Assembly (NCBI GenBank): GCA_903772945.1
Contig: CAICTM010000127.1
Span: forward strand, 46,456-110,455
Source: Seminavis robusta
Lineage: Eukaryota; Bacillariophyta; Bacillariophyceae; Naviculales; Naviculaceae
Reading direction: 5' to 3'
Length of the DNA: 64,000 nucleotides
Part shown: one piece after another, positions 41,472-51,149 of the stretch
Layout: the number at the start of each line of letters is the position of its first letter
How positions within the stretch are numbered: the stretch's first letter is position 1
Program-made: the position numbers and the translations under genes
The notes under the pieces: generated by a model
Seen by the model: the letters and a program-made list of their open reading frames with translations, nothing else
Told to the model about the DNA's origin: nothing
The model's database searches: none

Positions 41472-41810
41472 GTTTTCACTCAGGCTCTAAAACAAAAATT
41501 GAAATTTCCACGCCTGAGCACCGTTTGAAACAGCCTTAAACAGCCCTTAAATCTTCAACATGCCCTAACATGCCCTTAAAACATGCCTTAAAACATACCC
41601 TTAATGCCTTGAAACATGCCCTTAAGCCTTCATTGAAACACATAGAACATGCCCTTATCACGAATGAACATGCCCTTATATAAACATGCCCTTAAAACAT
41701 GCCCTTAAATCTGAAACATGCCCTTAAACATACCCTTAAATAAACATGCCCTTAAAACATGCCCTTACGATGAGAACCAGTCGTGGTGGTTTTAAAGTCT
41801 GAGTGAAAAC
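41472..41810. mobile_element. MITE-like element with terminal inverted repeats
   Basis: The left end gttttcactcaggctctaaa (41472 on) and the right end (41789-41810, gttttaaagtctgagtgaaa then ac) are inverted copies matching at 20 of 22 bases. The 339-bp interior is mostly a degenerate array of the word acatgcccttaaa (about 41545-41772). No transposase is encoded and I find no clear target-site duplication, so mobilisation is unproven. It may be a foldback-type non-autonomous element. Confidence 0.65.
41540..41775 (+). repeat. Degenerate ACATGCCCTTA minisatellite
   Basis: The unit acatgcccttaaa occurs about fourteen times with changes in length and sequence (acatgccctaacatgccctt, aacatacccttaa, gaacatgcccttata). 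It fills most of the MITE-like element at 41472-41810. Confidence 0.85.
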
Positions 41811-42459
41811 CGCCGGACAGTCCTGTATGGTGAGTACAGTAAAAGGTAGATTATACCATTACGCGGTACCGGCCAGATGTAACCCAACTCCACTCCTCAT
41901 ACCGACCCGACTCCTCCGCTGGCTAAGAGGGTTGCTTGGTAGCTCTAGCAGTAACACTAACTGCATAGCTGAGGCTCTCAGCAGGAGGACCATTTGGGAT
42001 GAAACTGGGCATTGAGCTGGGGAAGGAGCTGCCCAGGAGAAATGCTATAGAGATGTCACTGACTGGGAAGCTGAGGTTAACTAGCTGGGCTCAGGCCAGC
42101 AGAGGAGGTACAACCAGGACCGGGGCTGGAACTAGTAGGGCGGGGGAAGGAGCTAGGAAAACTGCTAGGAAGCCATGTCAGTAGCTGGGAGGGTTGTGCA
42201 ATCCACTGTCATGTCTTTTTGCTATTTCTGTTTCCGTAGTTGGCGCCACCGGAGGCATCTTGTTTCTGGATACATGTACTGGTAGATATCGGTACCTGCG
42301 GTAATATTTTACAAGTTGGGGTAAGCATATTTGACAGCAAAGACAAACGCAACAATTCGCCATCCCCTTCTCGTCCATTGGCAGTCCATTTCAGGTGCCT
42401 ACTTCACCACGCCCAAGTTGAGAGAAGCCATTGGTGCAGACTTCACCACGGGCTTGACC

Positions 42460-45332
42460 ATGGCAGAAGAGCTTGCTAATAGCGTTGCTAACAGTGTCGT
42501 TGCGGCTCTGTTGGAGAAGCCGGTAGTAGCGGCGGCGACGGTAGCCGAGGATCCAGCACAGCCGATTGCGAAATTGCCCATCGAAGGAGGATTTGGGAAC
42601 CTCGTCGATCCTGGAAATCCTCAACCTCTGACCTTTCACCAACCAACTGCTCCTGTAGCCAATGATGCAGATAATACCCATGATGACAATAAGAGCAGGG
42701 ATGCTCCTGGTGTGACATTGGACGGCGGCGATGAGGGCAAACCCACTGCCAAGGATGACGGCTTGAATTTGGATGCGCTCCCCAAGGAAGGTGATGACAA
42801 TGGCGGCACCGCGGAGACTAAGGAAGGAGAAGTCGGAGTCGTCGACGGCAAGGGAGACGGCAAAGACGACAAGAAAAAGGGAGCCAAGACGATCACTCGC
42901 ATTCGTTACTCCAACGATTTCAAAGTGAAACTCCTCGATGAATTGGAAGTGCTTAATGTCACCGTCGCCGAAATGGCTCGTCGACACAAGTTGCCCGAAG
43001 CTACCATTCGCGATTGGGTCAAAACCAAGGACAAGATCATCACGTAAGTTAGTTTGATCAGACAGACAAACACTCTCTGCTGAGATTGCACTTGATTGAC
43101 TCACCTATCCAATTTCCGCTTTGGCTTTGTTTCAATACTATATTCCAGGGCACAAGTCAATAGACGCGGTTCTGCCAAGAGCAATTCCAGAGACAACCTC
43201 CAAAAGGTCACGGACACCCTGCGAACATTCATGGATATGAACGATCGTTTGGAGGCGTCGGGGAGCAGTAAATTACCCATCACCAATGCCATGATTGCCA
43301 AGCAGGGACAAGAAATCAAAGCCTTGCTCCTGGAAAAGGACGCCAAAAAGCCCTTTTTGACGGCGCAGGAACGAAAAACTCTCAATGTAAGGACCAGTAG
43401 ATACGAAGTTGCATCTGGTCTGCCAATCGATTGCTATTCATTCTCAAACCAATCTTTTTGTCTTGTCCACCAGGCTTTTAACGCTAGTATTTGGTGGAGT
43501 AAAAAATGGGCCAGAAAACACAATCTGCACAGCGTGGGTCACCGAGAGGCTGCCAAAGGTATGTTGCTCTTTGTTTCGCTTCCTCTTCCAATAATTGGCC
43601 CGGTGTAGCTAGCTAGCTAGCTGCATATTCTCATGTTACGATCTATCTATCTGTTTCACGCGCAGCTGCGGCTGCACTGTCGTCGCAAGTGCCCGAGATT
43701 CGAAGATCCTACAGCAAAGATCATGTTTTCTTCGTGGTGGATACCATGCTATTCTACAAGGTGTTGCCAACCCGGTCGGTGGTGGAAAATCCAGTGGAAG
43801 CTGGGAATAGCGCACCCAAGTATCTGGATACCCTCAAGGGCCGGCTGTCCTTGTTCATTTGTTCCAACAGTTCTGGTGGACACAAGATCCCTCTCACCAT
43901 GATTTCCGACGAGAAGAATCCACCCAGCTTTGTGGGCAAACGACAAAGGCTGTTCCCGCACATTTACCAAGAGAACGCTTGGGCCAACCCCAAAGCATTG
44001 TTGACGTGGTGGAAGGAGACTTTTCTACCCAACATTCGCGAATGGACAGATGAGAAGGTCTTGCTAATCTTGCAGAAACCAAGCATTGTCGATCTGGACG
44101 ACCCACAGGATCAAGTTCGAGTGAGGTTCTTGCCACCACTCTTGGCCAACAATCACAACAGCACATCGGACGGACTGAGCATTAGCAGCTTTTTTGAAAC
44201 TCCAATAAAGCTACTCAGTGTGGTCAAGACCAAGTACCGATACTATCTCTTGAAAGAGGTCTTTCAAGTCTTTGAAGAACGTCACCAACGTCGAGAAGTG
44301 GCCGACGCTGCCAACTTTCGCTACCCGGGGCTCAAACAGGGCCACCTCCCTCACCTCCAGGATTGCATGAGAATCCTCAACGACGTCTGGAACGAGTTGC
44401 CCCCCGAGGCAATTGGAAGCGTTGATGATGAGGACGGGAAGAAGAAAAAGAAGCGACGAAGACGAAAGAAAAAGGGAACCTCTGAAGAAGATATCATTGA
44501 GAACGATTCGATGGGCTTTACGGATGGGGTAGGAACGGATGAACTCATCAAAGACATTGTCCTTTTCTTCCGTAAGAACGACGGGGATGTACGTTCGCTC
44601 CCGACGAACGATGAACTCCTCAGTGCGCTGGACAAGTCCGTAGCGGAAGTGAAGCGTTGTTTTGTAAACGACAAGCTGCTTTTGCAATCCAATCAAGAGG
44701 AATTGCGACGGATTCTTCGGAACTGGATCGGTCTGGAAGAGAGCCAAGAGGTTCGACAAATGCTACAGACGGAGATTCTTAGCGGGATGAAGTTTCGCTT
44801 GATCGTTGGCGTGGATGATGTGGACAACGAGGAGGAGGAGCCAAGGGAAAATGACAAAGCAGATGGGAAAACCGATGACACAGCAGCCAACAACGACAAG
44901 GTGGCATTGGATGTCGCAACCCAACTTTTGCAGTGTGCGGTTCGTTTGTCCAAAGAAAACTCGGCGTTTCACAATCTTGCATCCCAGCTGGTGGAGGCCA
45001 GCGACGCAGCTTTCGTTGCCCTGCGTCTATCGAAACTGCCACCTGAACTGAGGGAAAAGAAGGAACCTCTGCCAAAGAAGAAAAGGAAGCCAAGGACTAC
45101 ATACGGCCCTCGAAAGAAGCGGGTCAAGCTTGCTGAAACCGACGGCGAAAAAGTCGATAAGGAAGACGAGGAAGAGATAACGAAGGATGCCGTCAACGAT
45201 GTCGACATGAAACCGGCGGGCGAACCCGACAAGGAAGCGGAAGACACCGGTCGGATTGATCTTCCCGCGAAAGACGATCCACCTAAAGATCCCGTGGACG
45301 ACTATGATGGAACCGTGTTCATCGAAATTTAG
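42460..45332 (+). CDS. Domesticated CENP-B/pogo-type DDE transposase (four exons)
   Basis: Exons are 42460-43043, 43149-43386, 43474-43558 and 43666-45332, all with GT-AG introns and a preserved frame, giving 857 residues. The start is the ATG in context gaccATGG. A pipsqueak/CENP-B-type helix-turn-helix lies near residues 150-195 (RYSNDFKVKLLDELEVLNVT, VAEMARRHKLPEATIRDWVK). A second, Tc5/CENPB-type domain follows (FLTAQERKTLNAFNASIWWS, KKWARKHNLHSVGHREAAK). Then comes a DDE_1-like domain: FFVVDTMLFYKVLPTRSV, RLSLFICSNSSGGHKIPL, AWANPKALLTWWKETFLP and VRVRFLPPLLANN. In active relatives the second acidic residue sits in LLLLDNAxxH; here it reads LLILQKPS, so Asp is lost, and the third is not clear. 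The C-terminus adds a Lys/Arg run and an AT-hook-like KKRKPRTTYGPRKKRVKL. A host DNA-binding role is inferred. Confidence 0.82.
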
Positions 45333-45629
45333 AGTGGAAGGATTCATCATTCAATCTTGCTGTCCAATAGTCCCAGCCTTGCTTTTCCGGATGTTCGTAC
45401 AAAGCTTGCTGGTTTGTTCAAGCCAAGCTAGGAGGCTTGGAGTTTCCTCACAATTTCAATTTCCCAATATGTGATAGCCGTAAAAAAAGCTACAGAATAA
45501 TTGGTTTCTAGATTGGCGTGACAATTAAATACAAGCTTTAGCTAGCTAAAGGCAAGCCAATGCCATCAAATCTAAAAAAGCATTCCAACATCATCGGTAC
45601 AGGAAGACGGAGGTGCGAGAGACGGCATT

Positions 45630-46067
45630 TTAGATACCGCCACCACGTCCGAATCCACCCCCTCCTCCGCCTTCGCGTCGACCGCGGTATTCCCGGTCAC
45701 CGCCGCCGCCGCCACCACGGAAGGCAGGACGTCCGCCACCAAACTTGTCTTCCTCGCGATCCCGTCCCTCGGGGCGAGCAGCAGACTTCTTGTGTGTTGC
45801 AGGGACAATTTCGTCAGGGAGACCCAAATAGGTCCTCAAGTAGGCAATACCGGCATCTGTCAAGTAACAGTAGTTGTATTGCCAGCTGAAGGTAATACGA
45901 ACGAATTCTCGGGATTCCAGAGACTTCATCAACGCGAGGACCTCCAAGTTGGTGGGTCCCTCAATCTGAGGATGTGTGGCAGACTTGGTGTCTTTCTTGA
46001 CAACACAGACTCCCTCCTTGAAAAGGTAGCTGAAAACAGCGATACGGTTCTCTTTGGGGATAAACAT
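45630..46067 (-). CDS. RPS10: 40S ribosomal protein eS10
   Basis: The 145-residue single-exon protein begins MFIPKENRIAVFSYLFKEGV and shows the full S10_plectin domain (NLEVLALMKSLESREFVRIT, FSWQYNYCYLTDAGIAYLRT, YLGLPDEIVPATHK). eS10 sits on the head of the small cytosolic ribosomal subunit near the mRNA entry side. The C-terminal 45 residues are Gly/Arg-rich (RGGGGGGDREYRGRREGGGG), the usual methylatable RGG-type tail. The length is as expected for eukaryotic eS10. Confidence 0.97.
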   Translation of the reverse strand: MFIPKENRIAVFSYLFKEGVCVVKKDTKSATHPQIEGPTNLEVLALMKSLESREFVRITFSWQYNYCYLTDAGIAYLRTYLGLPDEIVPATHKKSAARPEGRDREEDKFGGGRPAFRGGGGGGDREYRGRREGGGGGGFGRGGGI

Positions 46068-46362
46068 CTTGCTCTATACAATCCAATGAAAGGATATGCC
46101 TGTCGTATTTGAAAGCAAACACGAAAACTTGATAACAAAACAGAGTTGAACTGTTGAGTGAGGAGGGAGGTTGATGAGGCCCCGATATATCGATTTGCTT
46201 TGCTTGGTCAGAGAGGTGACAAGCGCAGAAATTTGTAGTAAACCGAAAAGTGGTAAGCTATTTTTTCAGAAAAATAGAAATGTAAAATGTAAAATTGACA
46301 TTCTGACGCTGCCTCAAACTGTGACTGGCCCGCAGTACTAGTACGCTACATGTACGATGGAT

Positions 46363-46386
46363 GTACCAGGTACCGGTACCTGGTAC
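46363..46386. repeat. Perfect 24-bp GTAC palindrome
   Basis: The half-site is gtaccaggtacc and the second half its exact complement. It is flanked by two copies of ctgtgactggc (about 46318 and 46391). A similar imperfect arrangement, ccaggtac-tgg-gtacctgg, lies at 19211-19229. It may be a protein-binding or recombination site; no function is known to me. Confidence 0.8.
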
Positions 46387-46780
46387 CTACCTGTGACTGG
46401 CGTGCGCACATCCAATAATCGTGTTCGTGGAAAAGTCCAAGACCCATTGCCAGTCGAATGCCCTGATGCCTTGATCGCAGCAGTGGCTTTCTTGATCCCA
46501 TAGCGCAATCTTTCAATTGACTGAAGATCTTGTCCTCGCGCGCGTCAATATCCGTGCTTACTTTGAGGCTGTCTATTAATAGCTACCGTAATCTAGCATC
46601 GTAACCATAGCTAATATTGTTGAGGCTGTCACTATAGTAGCTTTTGATCTTTACAGTTATTAGAAAAGTAGGAAACAACAATCTAGACAGCAGTGGTGAC
46701 ACCCGAGACATTTGATCCGAATTTGCACGCTTTCAGGAATGCAAATGGCTCCTTGCAAGCGCTCACCAGCATGGTAATGG

Positions 46781-46882
46781 CGGGGCTTTGTCGGGGCTTT
46801 GTCGGGGCTTTGGTTGGTTGGTTGGTTGGTTGGTTGGATGGTTGGTTGGTTGGTTGGATGGTTGGATGGTTGGATGGTTGGA
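46781..46882 (+). repeat. CGGGGCTTTGT and TTGG minisatellites
   Basis: Three copies of cggggctttgt start at 46781, 46792 and 46803. They run into about 18 units of ttgg, some changed to atgg (ggttggttggttggatggtt), to 46882. On the minus strand the TTGG part would read as Asn/Gln/Pro/Thr repeats, an effect of the repeat and not a gene. Confidence 0.9.
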
Positions 46883-46900
46883 TTAAAAGAGACACCTACA

Positions 46901-47058
46901 CACATGGATCCGGAGCCTTGCTAGAACAGTGGTTGGGGTAGTATGAGTCTAGGTCGGTCCCTGTTCCTCGGGGGAAGAAAAAGAAAAGTGAGGAGCAGGG
47001 ACCAACCTAGACTCATACTACCTCAACTGCTGTGCTAGCAAGGCTCCAGACCCATGTG
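46901..47058. repeat. Long inverted repeat (hairpin) 1
   Basis: Arms 46901-46969 and 46990-47058 (69 bp each) match at 61 of 69 positions when folded, with a 20-bp purine-rich loop. Seven of the eight differences are transitions, which in RNA could still pair partly as G-U. A transcript of this element would form a 69-bp stem, a possible small-RNA source. Confidence 0.85.
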
Positions 47059-47060
47059 AG

Positions 47061-47246
47061 GGACCTTCCCAATACTATTGTGATGCTAGAATGACAACTT
47101 CCTGGTTCATGCCACTTCCTATCTGGGGCAGGGGATTTGGGGTGGTCCTATCATCCCCATCCCCACCCCAAATCCCCATCCCCAGATAGGAAGTACCACA
47201 AAAGAGGAAATTGTCATTCTGGCATCACAATAGTACTGGAAGGTCC
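47061..47246. repeat. Long inverted repeat (hairpin) 2
   Basis: Arms of about 85 bp (47061-47145 and 47161-47246) fold with a short loop around tcctatcatcccc. The outer end pairs ggaccttcc with ggaaggtcc, and the middle pairs cttcctatctgggg with ccccagataggaag. It lies two bases after hairpin 1 with an unrelated sequence. Confidence 0.85.
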
Positions 47247-47291
47247 TTACATTAGAATATGAAGTCCTCGCGAAGAGAGCCAATGCGAGTA

Positions 47292-47533
47292 GCGTAGATC
47301 TTGACCGGAACGAACCACCAAAGTGAGGGAAGAGCAGCTACCAACCGACGCGTAGATCTTGACCAGAGTGAGCCACCAAAGGAGGGAAGAGAGCAGCTAC
47401 CAACCGACACGTAGATCTTGACCAGAGCGAACCACCAAAGGAGGGAAGAGAGCAGCTACCAACCGACACGTAGATCTTGACCAGAGCGAACCACCGTGCC
47501 ACCAAAGGAGGGAAGAGAGCAGCTACCAACCGA
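47292..47533 (+). repeat. Four-copy 59-bp tandem repeat
   Basis: Units are 47292-47349, 47350-47408, 47409-47467 and 47468-47533. Each has the form cgtagatcttgaccagagcg, then aaccaccaaaggagggaaga and gagcagctaccaaccgac. Copies 2 and 3 are nearly identical; the fourth holds a short insertion near ccaccgtgccacc. Such a fresh tandem array is likely length-polymorphic. Confidence 0.92.
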
Positions 47534-47669
47534 CACTAAGTCAAACGACCAACGGACCAAGGTTGCATTCGAAGGAATTGTCTAACTGCACTGAGATCGA
47601 CAATAGAGAGCAAAATAGAGTCAGACTTGAGCTAGAGAATTGAATGAAAGTTGCGTGCCCCCCAACCTC

Positions 47670-47890
47670 TGGTGTCCAAACAAAGATTAGTACACATTCG
47701 CTCGCAATTGGTGGGTTGGTTGGTTGGTCGAAGTAGATGGATGGATGGACGGTTGGTTGGTTGGTTGTTGGATGGTTGAATCCGAAGTGGATGGTAGGTA
47801 AAAGGGTAGAGGGTTGGTTGGTTGCGTCACGTTGAGTGGCGTGGGTGGTCATGAGCGAATGTGTACTATCCTTTGGCTGTTCAGACACCA
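47670..47890. mobile_element. Inverted-repeat-bounded TTGG block
   Basis: The left end (about 47670-47703, tggtgtccaaacaaagatta then gtacacattcgctc) and right end (about 47855-47890, gagcgaatgtgtactatcct then ttggctgttcagacacca) are imperfect inverted copies. They enclose TTGG/ATGG tandem repeats (47711-47823). This resembles the element at 41472 in design: short inverted ends around a minisatellite. No transposase is present. Confidence 0.6.
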
Positions 47891-48199
47891 CAGGAACGGG
47901 GACAACGAGCGAACCGCCCATGTCAAGAGAGAAACATGAAGGACTTACCATTGTCAAGGATTCGAGCAAGCAAAAGACGAGATGCATCAGAGAAATTTAC
48001 ATGGGTTGTGTATAAAATGAGAAAAAATGCGAGCATGCTGGTACATGTACGCCTTCTTTCCTTTTAGCTTCGCTTTTGAAATCAAAATAGTAGGTTCAGC
48101 GAAGGCTTTTGATATCAAAATAGGAATATCAAAATAATCGTCGGAAACGCTGTGTTTTGGAACTGGTCGTGGCAAAGATAAAGTTTCAAAAGGAAACGA

Positions 48200-49300
48200 A
48201 CTCAAAACATCTGGCAGAAAACTGGAAACGTCGCGACGACTCGCGACCTCGTACCGGTACCGCTGTCGCAGTCGCCGAAGTACTGAGCCGCTACACGATC
48301 GTGGCTATCCTCATCGCTGTCGTAGATCGCATTGGCTTTGAAAGCAATACTTGTGCTCCGGGACTTGGAAATCAAGAGCTTCACAAATTATTTGGTGCAT
48401 GCCGGCATTGTTGCCTCCCAAGGCACGGGCGTGCTAGCAGCCTCGATAGCTATAATCATTGGAGTGATTCCTCAGGCTTTGAAAGCTGTGACGAACCCTG
48501 TCATTGAGAATTGCAGGGGACTCTAGACTCTATTAAGACTACGACTTGATATGCAGTTATGGATGTCGTGATTCAAGTTTACACCTCCATCAGTATTCAT
48601 CTTGCTCTCAGCAAGGACGGAACGGTTGCCTACCAGCTGGCTGCATTGCAATCTGACCTACCCTCATATGGTATTGTGTATGCCTTTGGGATGTGGATCA
48701 TGCTCAAGGTGGTTGGGCCCCAGCTCATTGCTGGGGGGCTCGTGGAGTTATTTGCCAGCCTGGCCAGGTTCACCTGCATATGCTACTTGCTTCTGATCCC
48801 ATTGATCTGTGGCGCCGTCAGTCCATTTCGACCTGAGATGGCCTTTGACTATGGCGGAAACGCATGTTCCTACGCTAAGGATGAGTGGTTTCCCTTCTTT
48901 GAGAATGTGTTCGGGCACAAGGTGGTGGCTACACAGTGTATTCCTTGAGCTATACCTTCAACGAATTTGCTGCAGGTGCCAGTGTCGATGCAAGTTTCAT
49001 TATTCTGGGAGCCATGCGGTTTTCGTCGGTCGCTTAATATTTGGACTTTATGCTCAAAGGCGCAGGGGTGCCCGTCGTCTTTTACATCCCGGTCATTATC
49101 GTGGCGACCACGGTGGAACCATTTTGCACTGCTAGCGCTTCTTTGTCGCCATGTATGTCTAGCAATTGGTGCTCATTGTGCTGTTTTTGGTTTGTCTTGA
49201 TGTTTTGATCAAACGAATACTGGAGAGCAAGGAACATGGAATAGTTCAAAGGAATTTGAATATCCATAGCAGCGTCGGAAACTTGCGGAGTAAGCAAGTC
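48200..49300 (+). pseudogene. Decayed polytopic membrane-protein gene
   Basis: Hydrophobic transporter-like protein fragments run in the same direction but change frame and meet stops. They include VLSRYTIVAILIAVVDRIGF (about 48280), a second frame with GTGVLAASIAIIIGVIPQAL (about 48425), a third from the ATG at 48559 with GIVYAFGMWIMLKVVGPQLI and FTCICYLLLIPLICGAVSPF, then VDASFIILGAMRF followed by TAA at 49035-49037. YLDFMLKGAGVPVVFYIPVI follows, and another stop (TAG at 49160-49162) lies before QLVLIVLFLVCLDVLIKRIL. The succession recalls multidrug/MATE-like transporters, but I cannot name the family with confidence. Multiple stops and frame changes make splicing an unlikely explanation. 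Confidence 0.65.
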
Positions 49301-49932
49301 GACTTGAAAGGACATGATGTCTGTCCAGTACCAGTCCCTGATAAGGAAAGCTTCGGTGGCAGCTTCAAACTAACTTTTGTGAATGCATGGTAGACATCTA
49401 TAACGTTAGTTGTTACATATGTTCGGTGAACAACGGTCTCTAGCTATCTAGCAGTGCATTGGGCCAACAACTGAACAAACGGTCCCCGTACCTGTCGAAG
49501 CAAACAACTAGCAGCTGCGAACAAGGACAATAATTGTTGCCAAAAGTGTTGATAGTATGCTTCCTTGGTTGGTTGCCGTGGCCTTCTAAAGAACAATCAT
49601 CAAATCAAATGAGAGTTATATAACTGGGGGAGTTGTGGGTATGAAGCATTGGTTGCGATGATATGTATGTACCGATATGTGTGGGTGCGTGGATGGATTG
49701 ACATGAATGAATCGTTGCGGTAAGGACGCTTTCATGAAGACGTTTGGTGAATAATTGACTTTTGGCTTTTTCTTTCAACGAGAGACAACGTCGATGCCTT
49801 CACCTTGTTTCCTGGACTGTGAATGGCTGATTCCAGGAAGGAATGAATTAGTTAGTTGTCGTGTTGAGCCAAAATTTTGATATGAGATCATGTGTCCAGC
49901 AGCCATTGGACCGCCAACGAACGACCGACCGC
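49301..49932. other. Intergenic spacer
   Basis: About 630 bp between the membrane-protein relic and the PAP/fibrillin gene. No gene or repeat stands out. Confidence 0.45.
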
Positions 49933-50730
49933 CTACGGCTCGGTATCTTGCACTTTGACGAGTGCAAAGAGTCCACCGGGCGCATTTTGTCGGATAATGA
50001 GTAATTCCTCATCTAGGTAGGTGACATCAAAGTATCCCGGCCCATCATCGCTGGGTTGACCGGGAAGCTTGGGAAGGTTGGCAGCAAACGGTGGCAATTG
50101 TTTGGCATCGACCCCCAAGACTTGTACGGGCTGCAAATTGACGGATTCAAACCACAATCCAACTCGGTTGGGGAATCCTGGTCGCAGCGAAGCTTTGGTT
50201 TGTACCTTGGCTCGTACCAAGGAGGACGGCACAATCGACGGTGGCAAGAGGGCTTGGAGCCGAGGGATGAAATCAATAACATTGGTGACGACGGGCAATG
50301 GATCAAATATTTGGTAAATGGCTCCCACAGTGGCGACGGGTGATGCTCCCAAGACCAAGACATCCGACGCTGTGGTCCAGATCATTCTCCAACTACCAGC
50401 AAGGGGAGATGCTTCGGATCCATCCACGCCTCGAGCCGCCTCTGTTTCTTCGTTGAGTGCTTCCAGAGCGGCAATCAAGTCATCGACACGAGACCGCGCT
50501 GAAGGACTGGCGCCGAATCCTCGATCATACGATGCCGCTAGCTCCAAGAGATCCTTTTTTAACGAGCTGGTACTGCTGCCAGTAGAAGTAGTCTCGACGA
50601 CGTCATTGGCGCTCTCCTGGAGCTTGGAGTGAGGGTAGCATTGTTTTGGTTCTTTTCCCAGAATGGTGGGCTGAAATGCCAGCGTCTGCGAGACTAAGAG
50701 AAACCCCAAAAGCGTCAAAGTCTTCCACAT
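49933..50730 (-). CDS. Plastid lipid-associated protein (PAP/fibrillin)
   Basis: 265 residues. The leader MWKTLTLLGFLLVSQTLAFQ has a hydrophobic signal-peptide core ending in Ala-Phe, similar to the ASAFAP-type cleavage motif of diatom plastid preproteins, so plastid import is likely. The mature part starts with a helical region and then the fibrillin fold: SPLAGSWRMIWTTASDVLVL, VGAIYQIFDPLP, VGLWFESVNLQPVQVLG and GYFDVTYLDEELLIIRQNAP, then GGLFALVKV. Fibrillins coat plastoglobules and thylakoids and help store or move lipids such as plastoquinone and tocopherol. Length and C-terminal motif fit the family. Which fibrillin group it belongs to is not clear. Confidence 0.88.
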   Translation of the reverse strand: MWKTLTLLGFLLVSQTLAFQPTILGKEPKQCYPHSKLQESANDVVETTSTGSSTSSLKKDLLELAASYDRGFGASPSARSRVDDLIAALEALNEETEAARGVDGSEASPLAGSWRMIWTTASDVLVLGASPVATVGAIYQIFDPLPVVTNVIDFIPRLQALLPPSIVPSSLVRAKVQTKASLRPGFPNRVGLWFESVNLQPVQVLGVDAKQLPPFAANLPKLPGQPSDDGPGYFDVTYLDEELLIIRQNAPGGLFALVKVQDTEP

Positions 50731-51149
50731 TATTGTCTTTCCTTATTATCCAAATGGCAAACTTTACAATACTAGTACTCTGTTGGATGCTTCATCATCC
50801 CGTTGTCGCGGTGGATTGCAGATTGCAGATTGCGTTCTTTCGAGTTGAATGAGGGTGTGTTAGTGACGTGTTCGGTTCGAGCAAGTGTGCGGCTCCAATG
50901 CAGTGGCAGCAAATGCTGTATGCAGGAATGAATGTCTCAATTCGCTCAAGATTGGCAGCAGATGCTCCCATCTTGCTCTCGTGCTTCTGTGATGCTCTGA
51001 AATCGCTCAAAAAGAAAGATCCAAAAGAACACTCCTCTCTCACAAAAAGATACCCAGCCAGATTCATTTATTCTTCCATCCTGCTGGAAACAACACTCTT
51101 CTTGTACGTTTTGAACTAACTATTTATTCAAACCAAATCCACCACCACC
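50731..51149. other. Divergent promoter region
   Basis: About 420 bp between the fibrillin gene (minus) and the small charged protein gene (plus). No gene is seen. The last bases before the right-hand start form an ACC repeat (accaccaccATGG), a good initiation context. Confidence 0.5.

Larger units (their letters stand above)
41277..42459. other. Intergenic region with MITE-like element
   Basis: About 1.2 kb between two divergent genes. It contains the MITE-like element at 41472-41810 (separate entry). From about 41930 to 42190 there is a CTGGG/GAGG-rich stretch with short open frames on the plus strand; these are not convincing as genes. A TCAATCAATCAATC run lies near 41410. Confidence 0.55.
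46068..48199. other. Repeat-rich island without genes
   Basis: About 2.1 kb. It contains the 24-bp palindrome (46363-46386), a TTGG minisatellite (46781-46882), two adjacent long inverted repeats (46901-47058, 47061-47246), a 59-bp tandem repeat (47292-47533) and an inverted-repeat-bounded TTGG block (47670-47890). Each has its own entry. Open frames across these parts are repeat translations. A short duplication, aatcaaaatag near 48080 and atatcaaaatag near 48112, is also present. Confidence 0.65.

Noticed and set aside
41803-42184. Short plus-strand open frames after the MITE-like element
   Set aside because: No conserved features, overlapping frames and CTGGG-rich composition; not supported as genes.
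46660-46905. Asn/Gln/Pro/Thr-repeat open frame on the minus strand
   Set aside because: It is only the translation of the TTGG minisatellite.
47292-47533. CRISPR-like repeat array
   Set aside because: The whole unit repeats with no unique spacers, and the setting is a eukaryotic nuclear genome.
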